This document shows positions 1 through 7,607 of a stretch of 64,000 bases of DNA, piece by piece; position 1 is the stretch's first letter; every line of letters begins with the position of its first letter. Made by a program: the position numbers and the translations under genes. This stretch comes from JBMOKU01 sp049324315 (GTDB lineage Bacteria > Bacillota > Clostridia > Peptostreptococcales > Thermotaleaceae). Under the pieces are notes generated by a model. The model was given only the letters and a program-made list of their open reading frames with translations, ran no database searches and had not been told where the DNA came from. The DNA lies in assembly GCA_049324315.1 (NCBI GenBank), contig JBMOKU010000032.1:62001-126000 (forward strand), written 5' to 3'.

Positions 1-5
1 ATATT

Positions 6-281
6 ATGCGTTGGGAAGATGTTAAAAAAACATACCCGAGTCAATGGGTGATTATTGAAGCAATTGAAGCCAAAACTGAAGGCAATAAGAGAATTGTTGA
101 TCAAATAACCGTTGTAGATGTATTTAATGATGACAACAACGGAGCACTTAGCAAGTATGTAGAACTACACAAGATACATCCTGAAAGAGAGTTGTATGTT
201 GTTCATACTTCACGTCCTGAGCTAGATATTAAAGAACGTAGATGTGCAGGAGTGAGAGGGTTACAATTAAACTATATATAA
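6..281 (+). CDS. Small conserved protein of unknown function
   Basis: A 91-residue protein beginning MRWEDVKKTYPSQWVIIEAI. It is mixed alpha/beta in character with no signal peptide or membrane segment. I recognise the style of a small clostridial protein that is usually encoded immediately upstream of a retropepsin-like aspartic protease, and here too a piece of such a protease overlaps its 3' end. Its function is not known to me. The usual C-terminus seems to be near GVRG; here the frame reads on for five more residues (LQLNYI) because the DNA beyond is altered. The start lies 6 bases from the window edge, so the upstream promoter cannot be judged. Confidence 0.6.
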   Translation: MRWEDVKKTYPSQWVIIEAIEAKTEGNKRIVDQITVVDVFNDDNNGALSKYVELHKIHPERELYVVHTSRPELDIKERRCAGVRGLQLNYI

Positions 282-427
282 AGGAAAATACCATCATTCC
301 TAATTTTAGAATTGATGTAGGCGCAATGAACTACGGTTTTAACATCAACGCAATAATTGGTATGGATTTTCTTACAAAAGCAAATGCAGTTATAGATATA
401 AGTCAAATGCTAATTTATCCTGCCTAA
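242..427 (+). pseudogene. Retropepsin-like aspartic protease, C-terminal remnant
   Basis: The frame encodes VGAMNYGFNINAIIGMDFL, which matches the C-terminal half of the small bacterial retropepsin-like proteases (consensus of the form VG.MDYGF.INGIIGMDFL). What is missing is the N-terminal part that carries the catalytic D-[ST]-G motif: only about 45 family-like residues remain after a non-family stretch. The open frame has an ATG at its start, but that ATG lies inside the preceding gene and lacks its own ribosome binding site. The simplest reading is an internal deletion that joined the end of the upstream gene to the last third of the protease. A protein from this piece could not be a protease. 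Confidence 0.6.
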
Positions 428-653
428 TTATATTTAATAAATGTCCTCGGGTAAAGTCTCGATGACAGGGCTATTGACATTCCGTAAATAAAATAAGAGC
501 CGACTCCTTTTTATAGAATCGTCCCTTATCTCCCTATTTTGCTACGTTCGAGTTATTATTCATTTCATCAACGTATTTTGGTTAGAATTAGTTCATATAA
601 CCATATTGCCAGATGATCTATAACTTGGAAACGATCTCAGACCTATAGTATTG

Positions 654-1361
654 TTACATCTTTTCTGCAAACGCTAAAAAGTCTTCTGCAGTACCTTTAT
701 AGTCTGCCTTTGGCTCTCCTTCTTCTCTGTTGATTATGCAGTCTGTGATAAGCCAAGTCTTGATGCCCAGTTTACCTGCAATCAGGTCCTCTTGACAATC
801 GTTCCCTACCATGAGACATTCTTCCGGATTTCTATTCATGATTTCCAGCAGCTCTTGATAGAAGAAAATTTGGGGCTTGCAGTAGTTGCTTTCTTCAAAA
901 GAAGTAATGTATGTAAAGTCACTGGGCTCAAAGCCTGCCCATTGAATACGATCATGTATTGCTTTTCTTGGAAACAATGGGTTCGTAGCTACTACCACTT
1001 CAATATTTTTCTCTTTGAGTTTTCTGACGGCTTCTATCATAGCTTGACTCACTGATGTTGCATCCTTTGTTTTTTGATAGCCAGTTTCGTAGAAAGCTTC
1101 AAAATGCTCCTCGCTGAAATTGGGGTCATTATTTGTAATCTCTTTGAATGCTTTCCAAAATACTTTTTCATTTGAAACCTTATCGGTACTCATTACCATC
1201 GCTTTTGTTGCCTGCCAAATATTTTTCTTTACGATGTCCGGATGGGTGTGTGCTTTAAAATGAGCTCCCATCTCATCAAAATAGATGGAGGTGAATCGAT
1301 CAGCGTCCATTGGTAATAATGTTCCGTCTAGATCAAATAATACTGTTTTAATGTTTTTCAT
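654..1361 (-). CDS. HAD-superfamily hydrolase
   Basis: A 235-residue haloacid-dehalogenase-type phosphatase. The N-terminal motif I is FDLDGTLLPMD (nucleophile D10, acid D12), the cap follows (residues about 15-95), motif II is in VVVATNP near residue 126, and motif IV is MVGNDCQEDLIAGKLGIKT with the metal-binding Asp pair. The arrangement fits the phosphoglycolate-phosphatase/YjjG-like branch, but the substrate cannot be read from sequence. It stands alone on the minus strand; the next gene on that strand ends about 190 bases upstream. The start ATG is preceded by a purine-rich AAAAGGAGAA site. Confidence 0.85.
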   Translation of the reverse strand: MKNIKTVLFDLDGTLLPMDADRFTSIYFDEMGAHFKAHTHPDIVKKNIWQATKAMVMSTDKVSNEKVFWKAFKEITNNDPNFSEEHFEAFYETGYQKTKDATSVSQAMIEAVRKLKEKNIEVVVATNPLFPRKAIHDRIQWAGFEPSDFTYITSFEESNYCKPQIFFYQELLEIMNRNPEECLMVGNDCQEDLIAGKLGIKTWLITDCIINREEGEPKADYKGTAEDFLAFAEKM

Positions 1362-1554
1362 GATAATTCTCCTTTTCTAGTTGTACATTTATGATGAAGA
1401 AACTTTAATATGAAATTTATTCTTTGTTTTTCTATAAATTTACACTTTTAAAGCATTCTATAATCGCTGCGGTACGCCGAGGGCGGCGTCCCCTACAAGA
1501 GATAATACATTCTGTTCTAGAAGTGTATATATTTAGATTCAATGATAAACAAAA
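1362..1554. other. Spacer with a copy of the CGTCCCCTACA repeat
   Basis: This gap holds a GC-rich element around 1468-1497 (CGAGGGCGGCGTCCCCTACA) followed by TTCTAGAAGTGTATATA. The same pairing of GTCCCCTACA with TTCTAGAAGCATATAT is found at 26245-26290, and a reverse-oriented relative at 7549. It is therefore a dispersed intergenic element, not a gene; the open frame that crosses it looks non-coding. Confidence 0.45.
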
Positions 1555-2298
1555 TCAATCATTGGCTTCTATGATTTCCTTCAAGGAAACATTTTTATTC
1601 ATAAATCGAGCCTTACTTTTTTCCTTTTTAAGTCTTATTGCATTCTGTGGGCACAGATGAATACATGCCAGACAGGTTTGGCAATTGTTTTTGAAAATAG
1701 GTTTCTCATCCACTTTTATATTATCTACAGGACAGACTTTTTCACACACGCTGCATCCGTTACAATTGTTTTCCACATAAAAGTTCTTTTCAAATTGTCC
1801 TTTATTCTGACTCTGCGCTAAAAATCTAATAATTTTCATCACAGCAGATCGTTTATTAATATATTTCTTTTCAGCCTCAATATCCTTAATGATTTGTGCA
1901 AGATTTTCTTCTATCTTTTTCTTTGGTTCTTTTTTTAGTTCCTCATTTATATCATACATGGGAAGATAGTTGTCAACCATAAGTATTTCATTGATATAAG
2001 AGAATTCGATTCCATTCCTTTTCCCGATTTCCAAAAGGTGTCTTGTAGCTGCCCCGGAAAAACCGCCATAAGTTGCTACTGCAAAAATATACTTACTTTT
2101 CAGCTTCACTTTATTTAAAAATTCTTCCACGATTTTGGGAACACTAAGAAAATAAACTGGAAATACGATGCCTATTTTTTCATCTTCAAATTCAAATCGT
2201 CCTTCTTTTAGTAACTTCGGAATAGAGTAATATTCACAGCCAATTCTCTTTGCCACATATAAATTGTTTCCAGTTCCAGTAAAATAGAATATTTTCAT
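1555..2298 (-). CDS. EFR1-type flavodoxin/ferredoxin fusion protein
   Basis: A 247-residue electron-transfer protein. The N-terminal half is a flavodoxin-like FMN domain (phosphate loop FTGTGNN, residues 6-12; second loop ATYGGFSGAA near 75-84). The C-terminal half has two [4Fe-4S] motifs: C179, C182, C185, C189 followed by proline, and C206, C209, C212, C216 followed by proline. This is the domain order of the EFR1 family found in many anaerobes. It probably carries low-potential electrons between flavin and iron-sulfur partners in the cytoplasm; the partners are not evident here because it is a single gene. The start is well placed behind a TAGGAGGGT site. Confidence 0.88.
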   Translation of the reverse strand: MKIFYFTGTGNNLYVAKRIGCEYYSIPKLLKEGRFEFEDEKIGIVFPVYFLSVPKIVEEFLNKVKLKSKYIFAVATYGGFSGAATRHLLEIGKRNGIEFSYINEILMVDNYLPMYDINEELKKEPKKKIEENLAQIIKDIEAEKKYINKRSAVMKIIRFLAQSQNKGQFEKNFYVENNCNGCSVCEKVCPVDNIKVDEKPIFKNNCQTCLACIHLCPQNAIRLKKEKSKARFMNKNVSLKEIIEAND

Positions 2299-2412
2299 AT
2301 TTACCCTCCTACCTTTTAAGCCTTCACTATAATTGTTGATTTCTTCTACTCTTGAATGATTACCGCTAGATCCATCCTGCGCATCCGCTATCTGGATGAC
2401 CTTAAACCTGCT

Positions 2413-2742
2413 TTAATCAATGAAATAGCCTCTTAAACCATTCTCCACGCTGCCGGCAAAATCATCTGCTGCTCCCCAATCAAAGTTAAAGAGCCATCCT
2501 TGGGAACTACCTGTAGCTATTGACCTGACTTCTGTAAAACCTTGCAAATTATCAATAATCACAACTAGTGCAGCTCTGTTGGATGCTCTGAAATAGTACT
2601 TTTCAAAAATTAGTGTGCCAATGGCTTTACCCTCTCCCAGATCAAAAAACTCTTCGTGCACCAAGTCTGCATTTTGGTTTTCCTTAACTACATGAAATAC
2701 CTCTCTCGGTGTAATACTTACCCTATAATTATATTTGCTCAT
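2413..2742 (-). CDS. DUF6054 family protein
   Basis: A 109-residue soluble protein beginning MSKYNYRVSITPREVFHVVK. The core runs DLGEGKAIGTLIFEKYYFR, then a hydrophobic strand ALVVIIDNLQGF and the segment GSSQGWLFNFDWGAADDF, which I recognise as DUF6054, a small family of Firmicutes with no assigned function. No catalytic residues, signal or membrane segment are visible. It has a good ribosome binding site (AAAGGGAGGTCAG) 4-6 bases before the ATG and is monocistronic. Confidence 0.7.
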   Translation of the reverse strand: MSKYNYRVSITPREVFHVVKENQNADLVHEEFFDLGEGKAIGTLIFEKYYFRASNRAALVVIIDNLQGFTEVRSIATGSSQGWLFNFDWGAADDFAGSVENGLRGYFID

Positions 2743-3090
2743 GATCTGACCTCCCTTTTTAACATGTTCTAGGATTCTAATCAGAACCCATTATATGATC
2801 CAGTAATTCAATGAATATAATCATAATATTAACTGTCTCGTAGTTCATGATATCCCCCTCAGTAGAAGCCATATATAATGTTACCACTACCATATTATAC
2901 CATTAATACTCTAACAATTCTTCATCGATTTTCTCAATCTTTATGTTCCGATGATAAAAGTCATTTTTAAAGGCTCTGGAGATATCCAGAACCTATTAGT
3001 TTTGAGTCGCTTTATGCTTTTTTATCCATTCTTTTATATCTTCTAGGACACGTATTTCATTTAGCCAGCTCCTTAAAAGCATTTATATTA
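2743..3090. other. Spacer with possible decayed coding remnants
   Basis: No gene is supported. On the minus strand, short protein-like stretches occur in broken frames: LNEIRVLEDIKEWIKKHKA near 3005-3085 ends in two adjacent stops, and FKNDFYHRNIKIEKIDEELL near 2905-2975 follows in another frame. These look like the tail of a degraded gene but I cannot name a family. Confidence 0.3.
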
Positions 3091-3834
3091 TCATACCTTA
3101 TAATGAAAAACCACCTTATATTCATTCAAACGTGTTAAATAATAGAGTGCAAAATATATGAGTATTAAGAACAGTCCAAAGGTAATGGTGAAAGCAGCTG
3201 CATGGAGATGGAAGCTCTCTAAAATACTTTGCATCAGTGCTCCCGGATTAGAAATAATATCCCAGCTGTTCCATCGAATGAATCTTCCTAGATATATTCC
3301 AAAACTGCTTAAGAACAATATACTCCCTACAAAAACCCATCCAATAAATCTATTAAAGCGTTCTGCAAGTAATCTTTGGATCAAGTATAGGGAAACAAAT
3401 CCAAGCAAAAACCCCGTTAGGATAAATAATGACATCATGATAAAATCGTACCATACAAGAAAAGACATATTATATCCGTGATTGCTAAAATAGAACTTCA
3501 TTTGACTTAAATGAATAAAGTCCGTGATTATGTAAGGCGCATTGGGATAAAAAGCAAGCCATATGGCTCCTGCACCCATCATAAGTAATGTTCTCATCAG
3601 ACTGCGTCTATAAAAAGCGTATAAATAATTTATTATCAATGAAAACCCTAAGGGAATCCATGTAAGAAAAAGATTCCAAATTAAAAAGATATAGCCCAGC
3701 TTGCCCGTATATAGCATTCGAACTACTACCATTACACATCCTGCAAATGATAAAAACAGGTAAATTCCTAAAACTGAAATTATATGCCTAAATCGTATCA
3801 ACTTATTAAACAAATCCACTTTTCCGACCTCCAT
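3091..3834 (-). CDS. DUF1361 integral membrane protein
   Basis: A 247-residue, strongly hydrophobic protein with about six to seven transmembrane helices (roughly residues 15-38, 45-68, 80-100, 125-147, 155-180, 210-238). The loop sequence FYPNAPYIITDFIHL is the hallmark of DUF1361 membrane proteins. The family has no firmly established biochemical role. It is a single gene; the ATG is preceded by a GGAGGTCGG site. The C-terminus ends in a basic cytosolic tail. A role in envelope biology would be a guess. Confidence 0.8.
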   Translation of the reverse strand: MEVGKVDLFNKLIRFRHIISVLGIYLFLSFAGCVMVVVRMLYTGKLGYIFLIWNLFLTWIPLGFSLIINYLYAFYRRSLMRTLLMMGAGAIWLAFYPNAPYIITDFIHLSQMKFYFSNHGYNMSFLVWYDFIMMSLFILTGFLLGFVSLYLIQRLLAERFNRFIGWVFVGSILFLSSFGIYLGRFIRWNSWDIISNPGALMQSILESFHLHAAAFTITFGLFLILIYFALYYLTRLNEYKVVFHYKV

Positions 3835-4158
3835 CTATATGCTTTGTTTAGCTTACGCTCTCAATAAAGAAAAGTTACTAACATGACATCACATCACATT
3901 CGTAACTTTTTTATCTTACAACTTTATGGAAATTTTTCCAAGACCTTTCCATTGTTTCTTACTTACAGATATCATAGGAAAGCATTTAGTCTCCATGTTT
4001 TTTTGAACAGTCTCATAATATATGTATAATATCTGCATATGTGGCCATAATATCATCGTAGAGAATATGATGGCCAGGTATTTTGGTCCCCCTTTATACC
4101 GAGCGGCAGATCATCATGTTCTCTTTTTATTTCTTTAACCTTACTTCTACATTTCTAG
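3835..4158. other. Spacer with stem-loop and a diverged dispersed repeat
   Basis: Bases 3871-3909 form a stem (AAAGTTAC/GTAACTTT) followed on the plus strand by TTTTTT. From about 3905 to 3975 the sequence TTTTTATCTTACAACTTTATG continues into a stretch that resembles 46345-46400 (TTTTTATCTTACATCGTTATG, then GGAAAT and CAAGA), so the two spacers share a diverged repeat. No convincing gene is seen. Confidence 0.4.
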
Positions 4159-5280
4159 CTATTTGGATTTAAGCCCTGCACCGCAAAGAGGGATGAGCAC
4201 TTTGCCTTTTATAGCATTCTTGCCTTCCTCACAATACTGGAAGTACGCCGCAAAAGTGGCTGCCGTAGTGGGTTCTACATAAAATCCTTTTTGTGCTAAG
4301 TCCTTTTGTGTTTCCATGATTCTCTCTTCCGGAGCCGTAATCATTTCACCTGCTGTATTCCGGATGGCCTCCAATATCTGCTTTCCTCTCATGGGCTTTG
4401 CGATGGCGATCCCTTCTGCTATGGTCCCTGTATTTTCCACTTCCTCAACAACATCTTTTCCTTCCATGAAAGCTTTATAGATTGGGTTGCAGCCCTCTGT
4501 TTGTACAGCAATGATTCTAGGTAGCTTTTCTATCAAGTTTAGATGCAGCAGTTCTTTACATCCATAGTAGGCGCCCAAAAGCAAAGTGCCGTTTCCCACA
4601 GGTATAACCAATGCTTCCGGCATATCTCCATTGAGCTGCTCGTAGATTTCATAAGCATAGGTTTTGGTGCCCTGATAGAAAAAGGGATTGTAGACATGGC
4701 TGGCATAAAAGCCATCTCCTCTTTCTGCCGCTCTTAATGCTTCCTTTGCCGTGTCTTCCCTGGTCCCTTTGACAATGCACACCTTTGCACCATGGGCAAA
4801 AATCTGTTTGATCTTCTTTTCTGAAGTCCCTTCAGGAACATAGATATCACATGCCATTCCCGCCCTGCCTGCATAAGCCGCAATGGAATTTCCGGCATTG
4901 CCGCTGCTGTCCTGGATAACTTTTTTTACGCCCAATTCCTTGGCTTTCGCAATCAGTACTGCAGCACCCCTGTCCTTAAAGGATAGGGTCGGCATCATAT
5001 AATCAACTTTTACCAATAAATCCGGATTCTCTTTTTCAAGAGGTACAATGGGCGTCATTCCTTCACCCATGGTAATGTCCTTCCATAACTGAAAACCCTC
5101 ATCAAATGGAAGCGCTTTCAAATACCTGAACAAACTCCACTGATCATGTAAGATATCATTCTTTGAAAAGGTAAAATCAAATTTTTCCAGATCAAATAGC
5201 CCACCGCATTCACATCTAAAGAGCTGTACTGTTGGATCATACTTTTCTCCGCATTCAGAGCATACATATTTCACTGGCAT
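4159..5280 (-). CDS. thrC: Threonine synthase
   Basis: A 373-residue PLP enzyme of the threonine synthase family: O-phospho-L-homoserine plus water gives threonine and phosphate. A small N-terminal zinc ribbon (C7-x2-C10, C23-x-C25) precedes the fold-type II core. The PLP lysine is K102 in SFKDRG, the SSGNAG phosphate/substrate loop follows, and PVGNGTLLLG forms the glycine-rich PLP-phosphate clamp. Length is typical of the shorter bacterial and archaeal form. Neighbouring homoserine genes are absent; a TfoX-domain gene lies 26 bases upstream on the same strand and probably shares its transcript. A related threonine-synthase-like enzyme of other specificity cannot be excluded. Confidence 0.82.
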   Translation of the reverse strand: MPVKYVCSECGEKYDPTVQLFRCECGGLFDLEKFDFTFSKNDILHDQWSLFRYLKALPFDEGFQLWKDITMGEGMTPIVPLEKENPDLLVKVDYMMPTLSFKDRGAAVLIAKAKELGVKKVIQDSSGNAGNSIAAYAGRAGMACDIYVPEGTSEKKIKQIFAHGAKVCIVKGTREDTAKEALRAAERGDGFYASHVYNPFFYQGTKTYAYEIYEQLNGDMPEALVIPVGNGTLLLGAYYGCKELLHLNLIEKLPRIIAVQTEGCNPIYKAFMEGKDVVEEVENTGTIAEGIAIAKPMRGKQILEAIRNTAGEMITAPEERIMETQKDLAQKGFYVEPTTAATFAAYFQYCEEGKNAIKGKVLIPLCGAGLKSK

Positions 5281-5306
5281 TTTATCATCTCCCTGAAGAT
5301 ATTTTA

Positions 5307-5576
5307 TTATGATACGCCATCATCAGATACCTCCCTATAAAACGCCTTTAATTCTTCTTTCGTCTCCTTATCCAGGTGGTGCCACCTGATATTTTGAATA
5401 GCTCCTTCCAGGGCACAAAGGGTATTGATTCAGGTGGTGGGATCAGTAAACTTCAGTCGCAGGAAAGCCTCTCTGCTCCCTACTTCTCTTAGTTCCTCAA
5501 TATTGGATATACCCACCTGCTCCAGTTTTTCAGCCGCTATCTTGCCTATATTAGGCGCCTTTTCCAGTTCTCTCAT
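5307..5576 (-). CDS. TfoX C-terminal-domain protein with in-frame TGA (possible selenoprotein or nonsense allele)
   Basis: Read through one TGA, the minus strand gives an 89-residue TfoX/Sxy C-terminal domain: MRELEKAPNIGKIAAEKLEQ, then VGISNIEELREVGSREAFLR, then LKFTDPTT, TGA as codon 49 (5430-5432), then INTLCALEGAIQNIRWHHL and a final helix. Domain content on both sides of the TGA is in the same frame and well conserved, and a GAGGAG ribosome binding site precedes the ATG. As I recall the firmicute family, the residue at the TGA is usually cysteine (DP.AC...LYALEGAI). TGA for Cys suggests selenocysteine, but a simple TGC/TGT-to-TGA mutation gives the same picture. An 8-bp stem (CCACCUGA with UCAGGUGG) brackets the 40 bases after the UGA and a CCUU/AAGG hairpin lies within it; these are suggestive only. 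Confidence 0.6.
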
Positions 5577-5750
5577 CCTATTTCACTCCTCAATAATTAT
5601 ACACATTTATTGATTCCATTTGTTCTTTATCGCTGTATGACGGGCATCTGTTAAGAATATATTACCAAGGATAACATGACAGCAGTATGTCAACTTCTAT
5701 AAATACCTGATATCTTTTTCTCAATATCCATTTCCGTATCCTGTCCTTTT

Positions 5751-7055
5751 TTATTCATTTACATATATATCTGAAAATTCAATAGCTGCCTTTTCAACAT
5801 TTATTTCTTTTGGCATGTCAGCTGTATCACGAGAATTGTTATATTCGCCGCCTAAGCCTACAGGCAGTGTGACAATAAATTCGCTGCCTTCTCCTAGTTT
5901 GCTTTTAACTTCGATCTTTCCACTATGTCCCTCTATGATTGATTTTGCTATAAATAGGCCTATACCGCTTCCTTCTTTCCTTCTTGTCGTAGCTGCATCT
6001 ACCTGTTTATATCTTCCAAAAATTTCTTCCAGCATATTTTGGGGAATGCCGATTCCTGTATCTCTCACGGATATCATGATGTTTTCGATTTTGTCATATA
6101 TGTTTACTTCAATCTTCCCATGCTTCCTGTTAAATTTTATTGCATTCGAAAGAATATTAAGTATAGCTCTTTCGATTTGCTCGACATCACAAGCCATAAT
6201 TTTTTCTTCTATGTCTGTATCAAAAACAAGATCTATCTCCCTGTCATTTGCATAGTTTACTGCTGATAACGTGATGTTTTCAACAATATTCACGATATCC
6301 TGACGCTTGCAGTTTAATTTTAATAGCCCAGAATCCAGGTTGCTGACTTCAATCAAATTATTCACCAGTTTCATCAATCTATAGCTATTCTGTTTCATTA
6401 TGTTTAGAAACTTTTGATATGTCACAAGATCATCTTTAACCGAATGCTCTATACATGTCTTTTCAAATAGTTGCAAAGTTCCTAGAATAACATTGAGAGG
6501 CGTTCTAAGCTCATGGGACATGTTTGTAATAAATTGATTTTTTAATTCATCATTTTCTCTTCGTTCATTTAAAGCTGATTCGTTTTCTTCGACTGCTTCG
6601 GGGCTGCTATTCGCCTTTTCTTTTGTTATATCTTCAATGATTAATAGAACATGCCTTTTTCCGCTAAGCATTACCGGAAGAAAATTCACCCGTAGAAATG
6701 GTTTTTTCAATTCGTCATTTATGAGCAATTCCGGCCTAATCTCTAAATCCAGTATAGGATTCCCGTATTTTAGAACGGCTTCAACTGAGTTTAAGAACGG
6801 ACAAGTAACACAGATACTACCAGAGCCGCATTCCTCAATATATAAACTGCTGTAGCACCTTAATCCTCTGCCCCCTTTTTTCCCGATGATTTCACTTTTT
6901 TCTTCAAATGTCATGTCCTCAATAACACGATTTACATCCTTTATATTTCTGTTTTCGTCAACAATCATGATACCGACAGAGATGGTTTGAAATAATCCAT
7001 TTAAGATTTCGATTTTTTCATTAAGTAATAGCAGCTTATCATGATATTCTTCCAT
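5751..7055 (-). CDS. Orphan cytosolic PAS-domain sensor histidine kinase
   Basis: A 434-residue kinase without membrane segments. Residues about 15-150 are a PAS domain that contains a cysteine cluster (C67, C76, C82, C85) of a kind seen in many clostridial PAS kinases; it may bind metal or sense redox. HisKA follows with the phosphoacceptor H181 in MSHELRTPLNVI, then HATPase_c with the N box (NILSNAIKFN, near 300), DTGIGIP and GSGIGLFIAKS. The C-terminal tail has IEFSDIY, nearly the same as the tail of the larger kinase at 7608-9527. No response regulator is adjacent. In Clostridia such orphan kinases often act on Spo0A; that is an inference here. Confidence 0.88.
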   Translation of the reverse strand: MEEYHDKLLLLNEKIEILNGLFQTISVGIMIVDENRNIKDVNRVIEDMTFEEKSEIIGKKGGRGLRCYSSLYIEECGSGSICVTCPFLNSVEAVLKYGNPILDLEIRPELLINDELKKPFLRVNFLPVMLSGKRHVLLIIEDITKEKANSSPEAVEENESALNERRENDELKNQFITNMSHELRTPLNVILGTLQLFEKTCIEHSVKDDLVTYQKFLNIMKQNSYRLMKLVNNLIEVSNLDSGLLKLNCKRQDIVNIVENITLSAVNYANDREIDLVFDTDIEEKIMACDVEQIERAILNILSNAIKFNRKHGKIEVNIYDKIENIMISVRDTGIGIPQNMLEEIFGRYKQVDAATTRRKEGSGIGLFIAKSIIEGHSGKIEVKSKLGEGSEFIVTLPVGLGGEYNNSRDTADMPKEINVEKAAIEFSDIYVNE

Positions 7056-7228
7056 CAGCCAATCCTCCCTAAAAATCGTGCCTATTTTAATATTACATAT
7101 AATTTGACCGCATACTCCTGCATCAATGGGTATTTTTTGCTTATTAGAATACTGGCAGCGTATATTATTTTTTATCCATTAACATACTACTAATGGGCAT
7201 CTAAAAATAACAAAAGAGGTGAATGAAT

Positions 7229-7468
7229 ATGATTAGTGCAGAAGTTGCGATCTATCCGTTAAAAACTTCCCATGCTACCAATGTGATCGATAACTCAATC
7301 AGAACATTGAAGGATAGTACTGTAAGCTATACTGTAAACTCTATGAATACGCATTTAACAGGAACAAAGGCTGAAATATTCGGAAGCTTAGAAGCAATGT
7401 TCACTGAAGCTGAGAATGTTGGCGGAGAAGTAAGTATGGTCGTTACCATAACGAATGCAAGTAAATAG
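7229..7468 (+). CDS. Thiamine-binding protein, YkoF/MTH1187 family
   Basis: A 79-residue ferredoxin-like-fold protein with ISAEVAIYPLKTSHATNVID at the N-terminus and a closing strand GGEVSMVVTITNA, the pattern of the MTH1187/YkoF family that binds thiamine or hydroxymethylpyrimidine. I start it at the second ATG, 7 bases after AAAGAGGTG; the ATG at 7223 is too close to that site. It is a lone plus-strand gene between two minus-strand kinases and has its own terminator. No TPP riboswitch was recognised upstream, so its regulation is unknown. Confidence 0.78.
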   Translation: MISAEVAIYPLKTSHATNVIDNSIRTLKDSTVSYTVNSMNTHLTGTKAEIFGSLEAMFTEAENVGGEVSMVVTITNASK

Positions 7469-7477
7469 TTAATAGCA

Positions 7478-7504
7478 AGGCATCCAGCAATGGGTGCTTT
7501 TTTC
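7478..7504 (+). terminator. Terminator of the thiamine-binding gene
   Basis: GGCATCC and GGGTGCT form a 6-7 bp stem with a six-base loop, followed by TTTTTT. It begins about ten bases after the stop codon. Confidence 0.7.
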
Positions 7505-7607
7505 ATGCTTAAGAAAATAGTTTGCGTAAAATTACTGTGGATATATAATGTAGGGGCGCGCATTCCGCGTCCACTAATCCCTGTAAAATAAAATGTGTTG
7601 GATATCA

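Noticed and set aside
5281..5750. T-box or other riboswitch upstream of threonine synthase
   Set aside because: The stretch is mostly the TfoX-domain gene and no T-box core sequence was found.
5815..6255. 146-codon plus-strand ORF inside the kinase region
   Set aside because: Antisense shadow of the histidine kinase with no domain of its own.
7076..7228. TPP riboswitch before the thiamine-binding gene
   Set aside because: No CTGAGA-type thi-box or P1 stem is visible in the 150 bases upstream.
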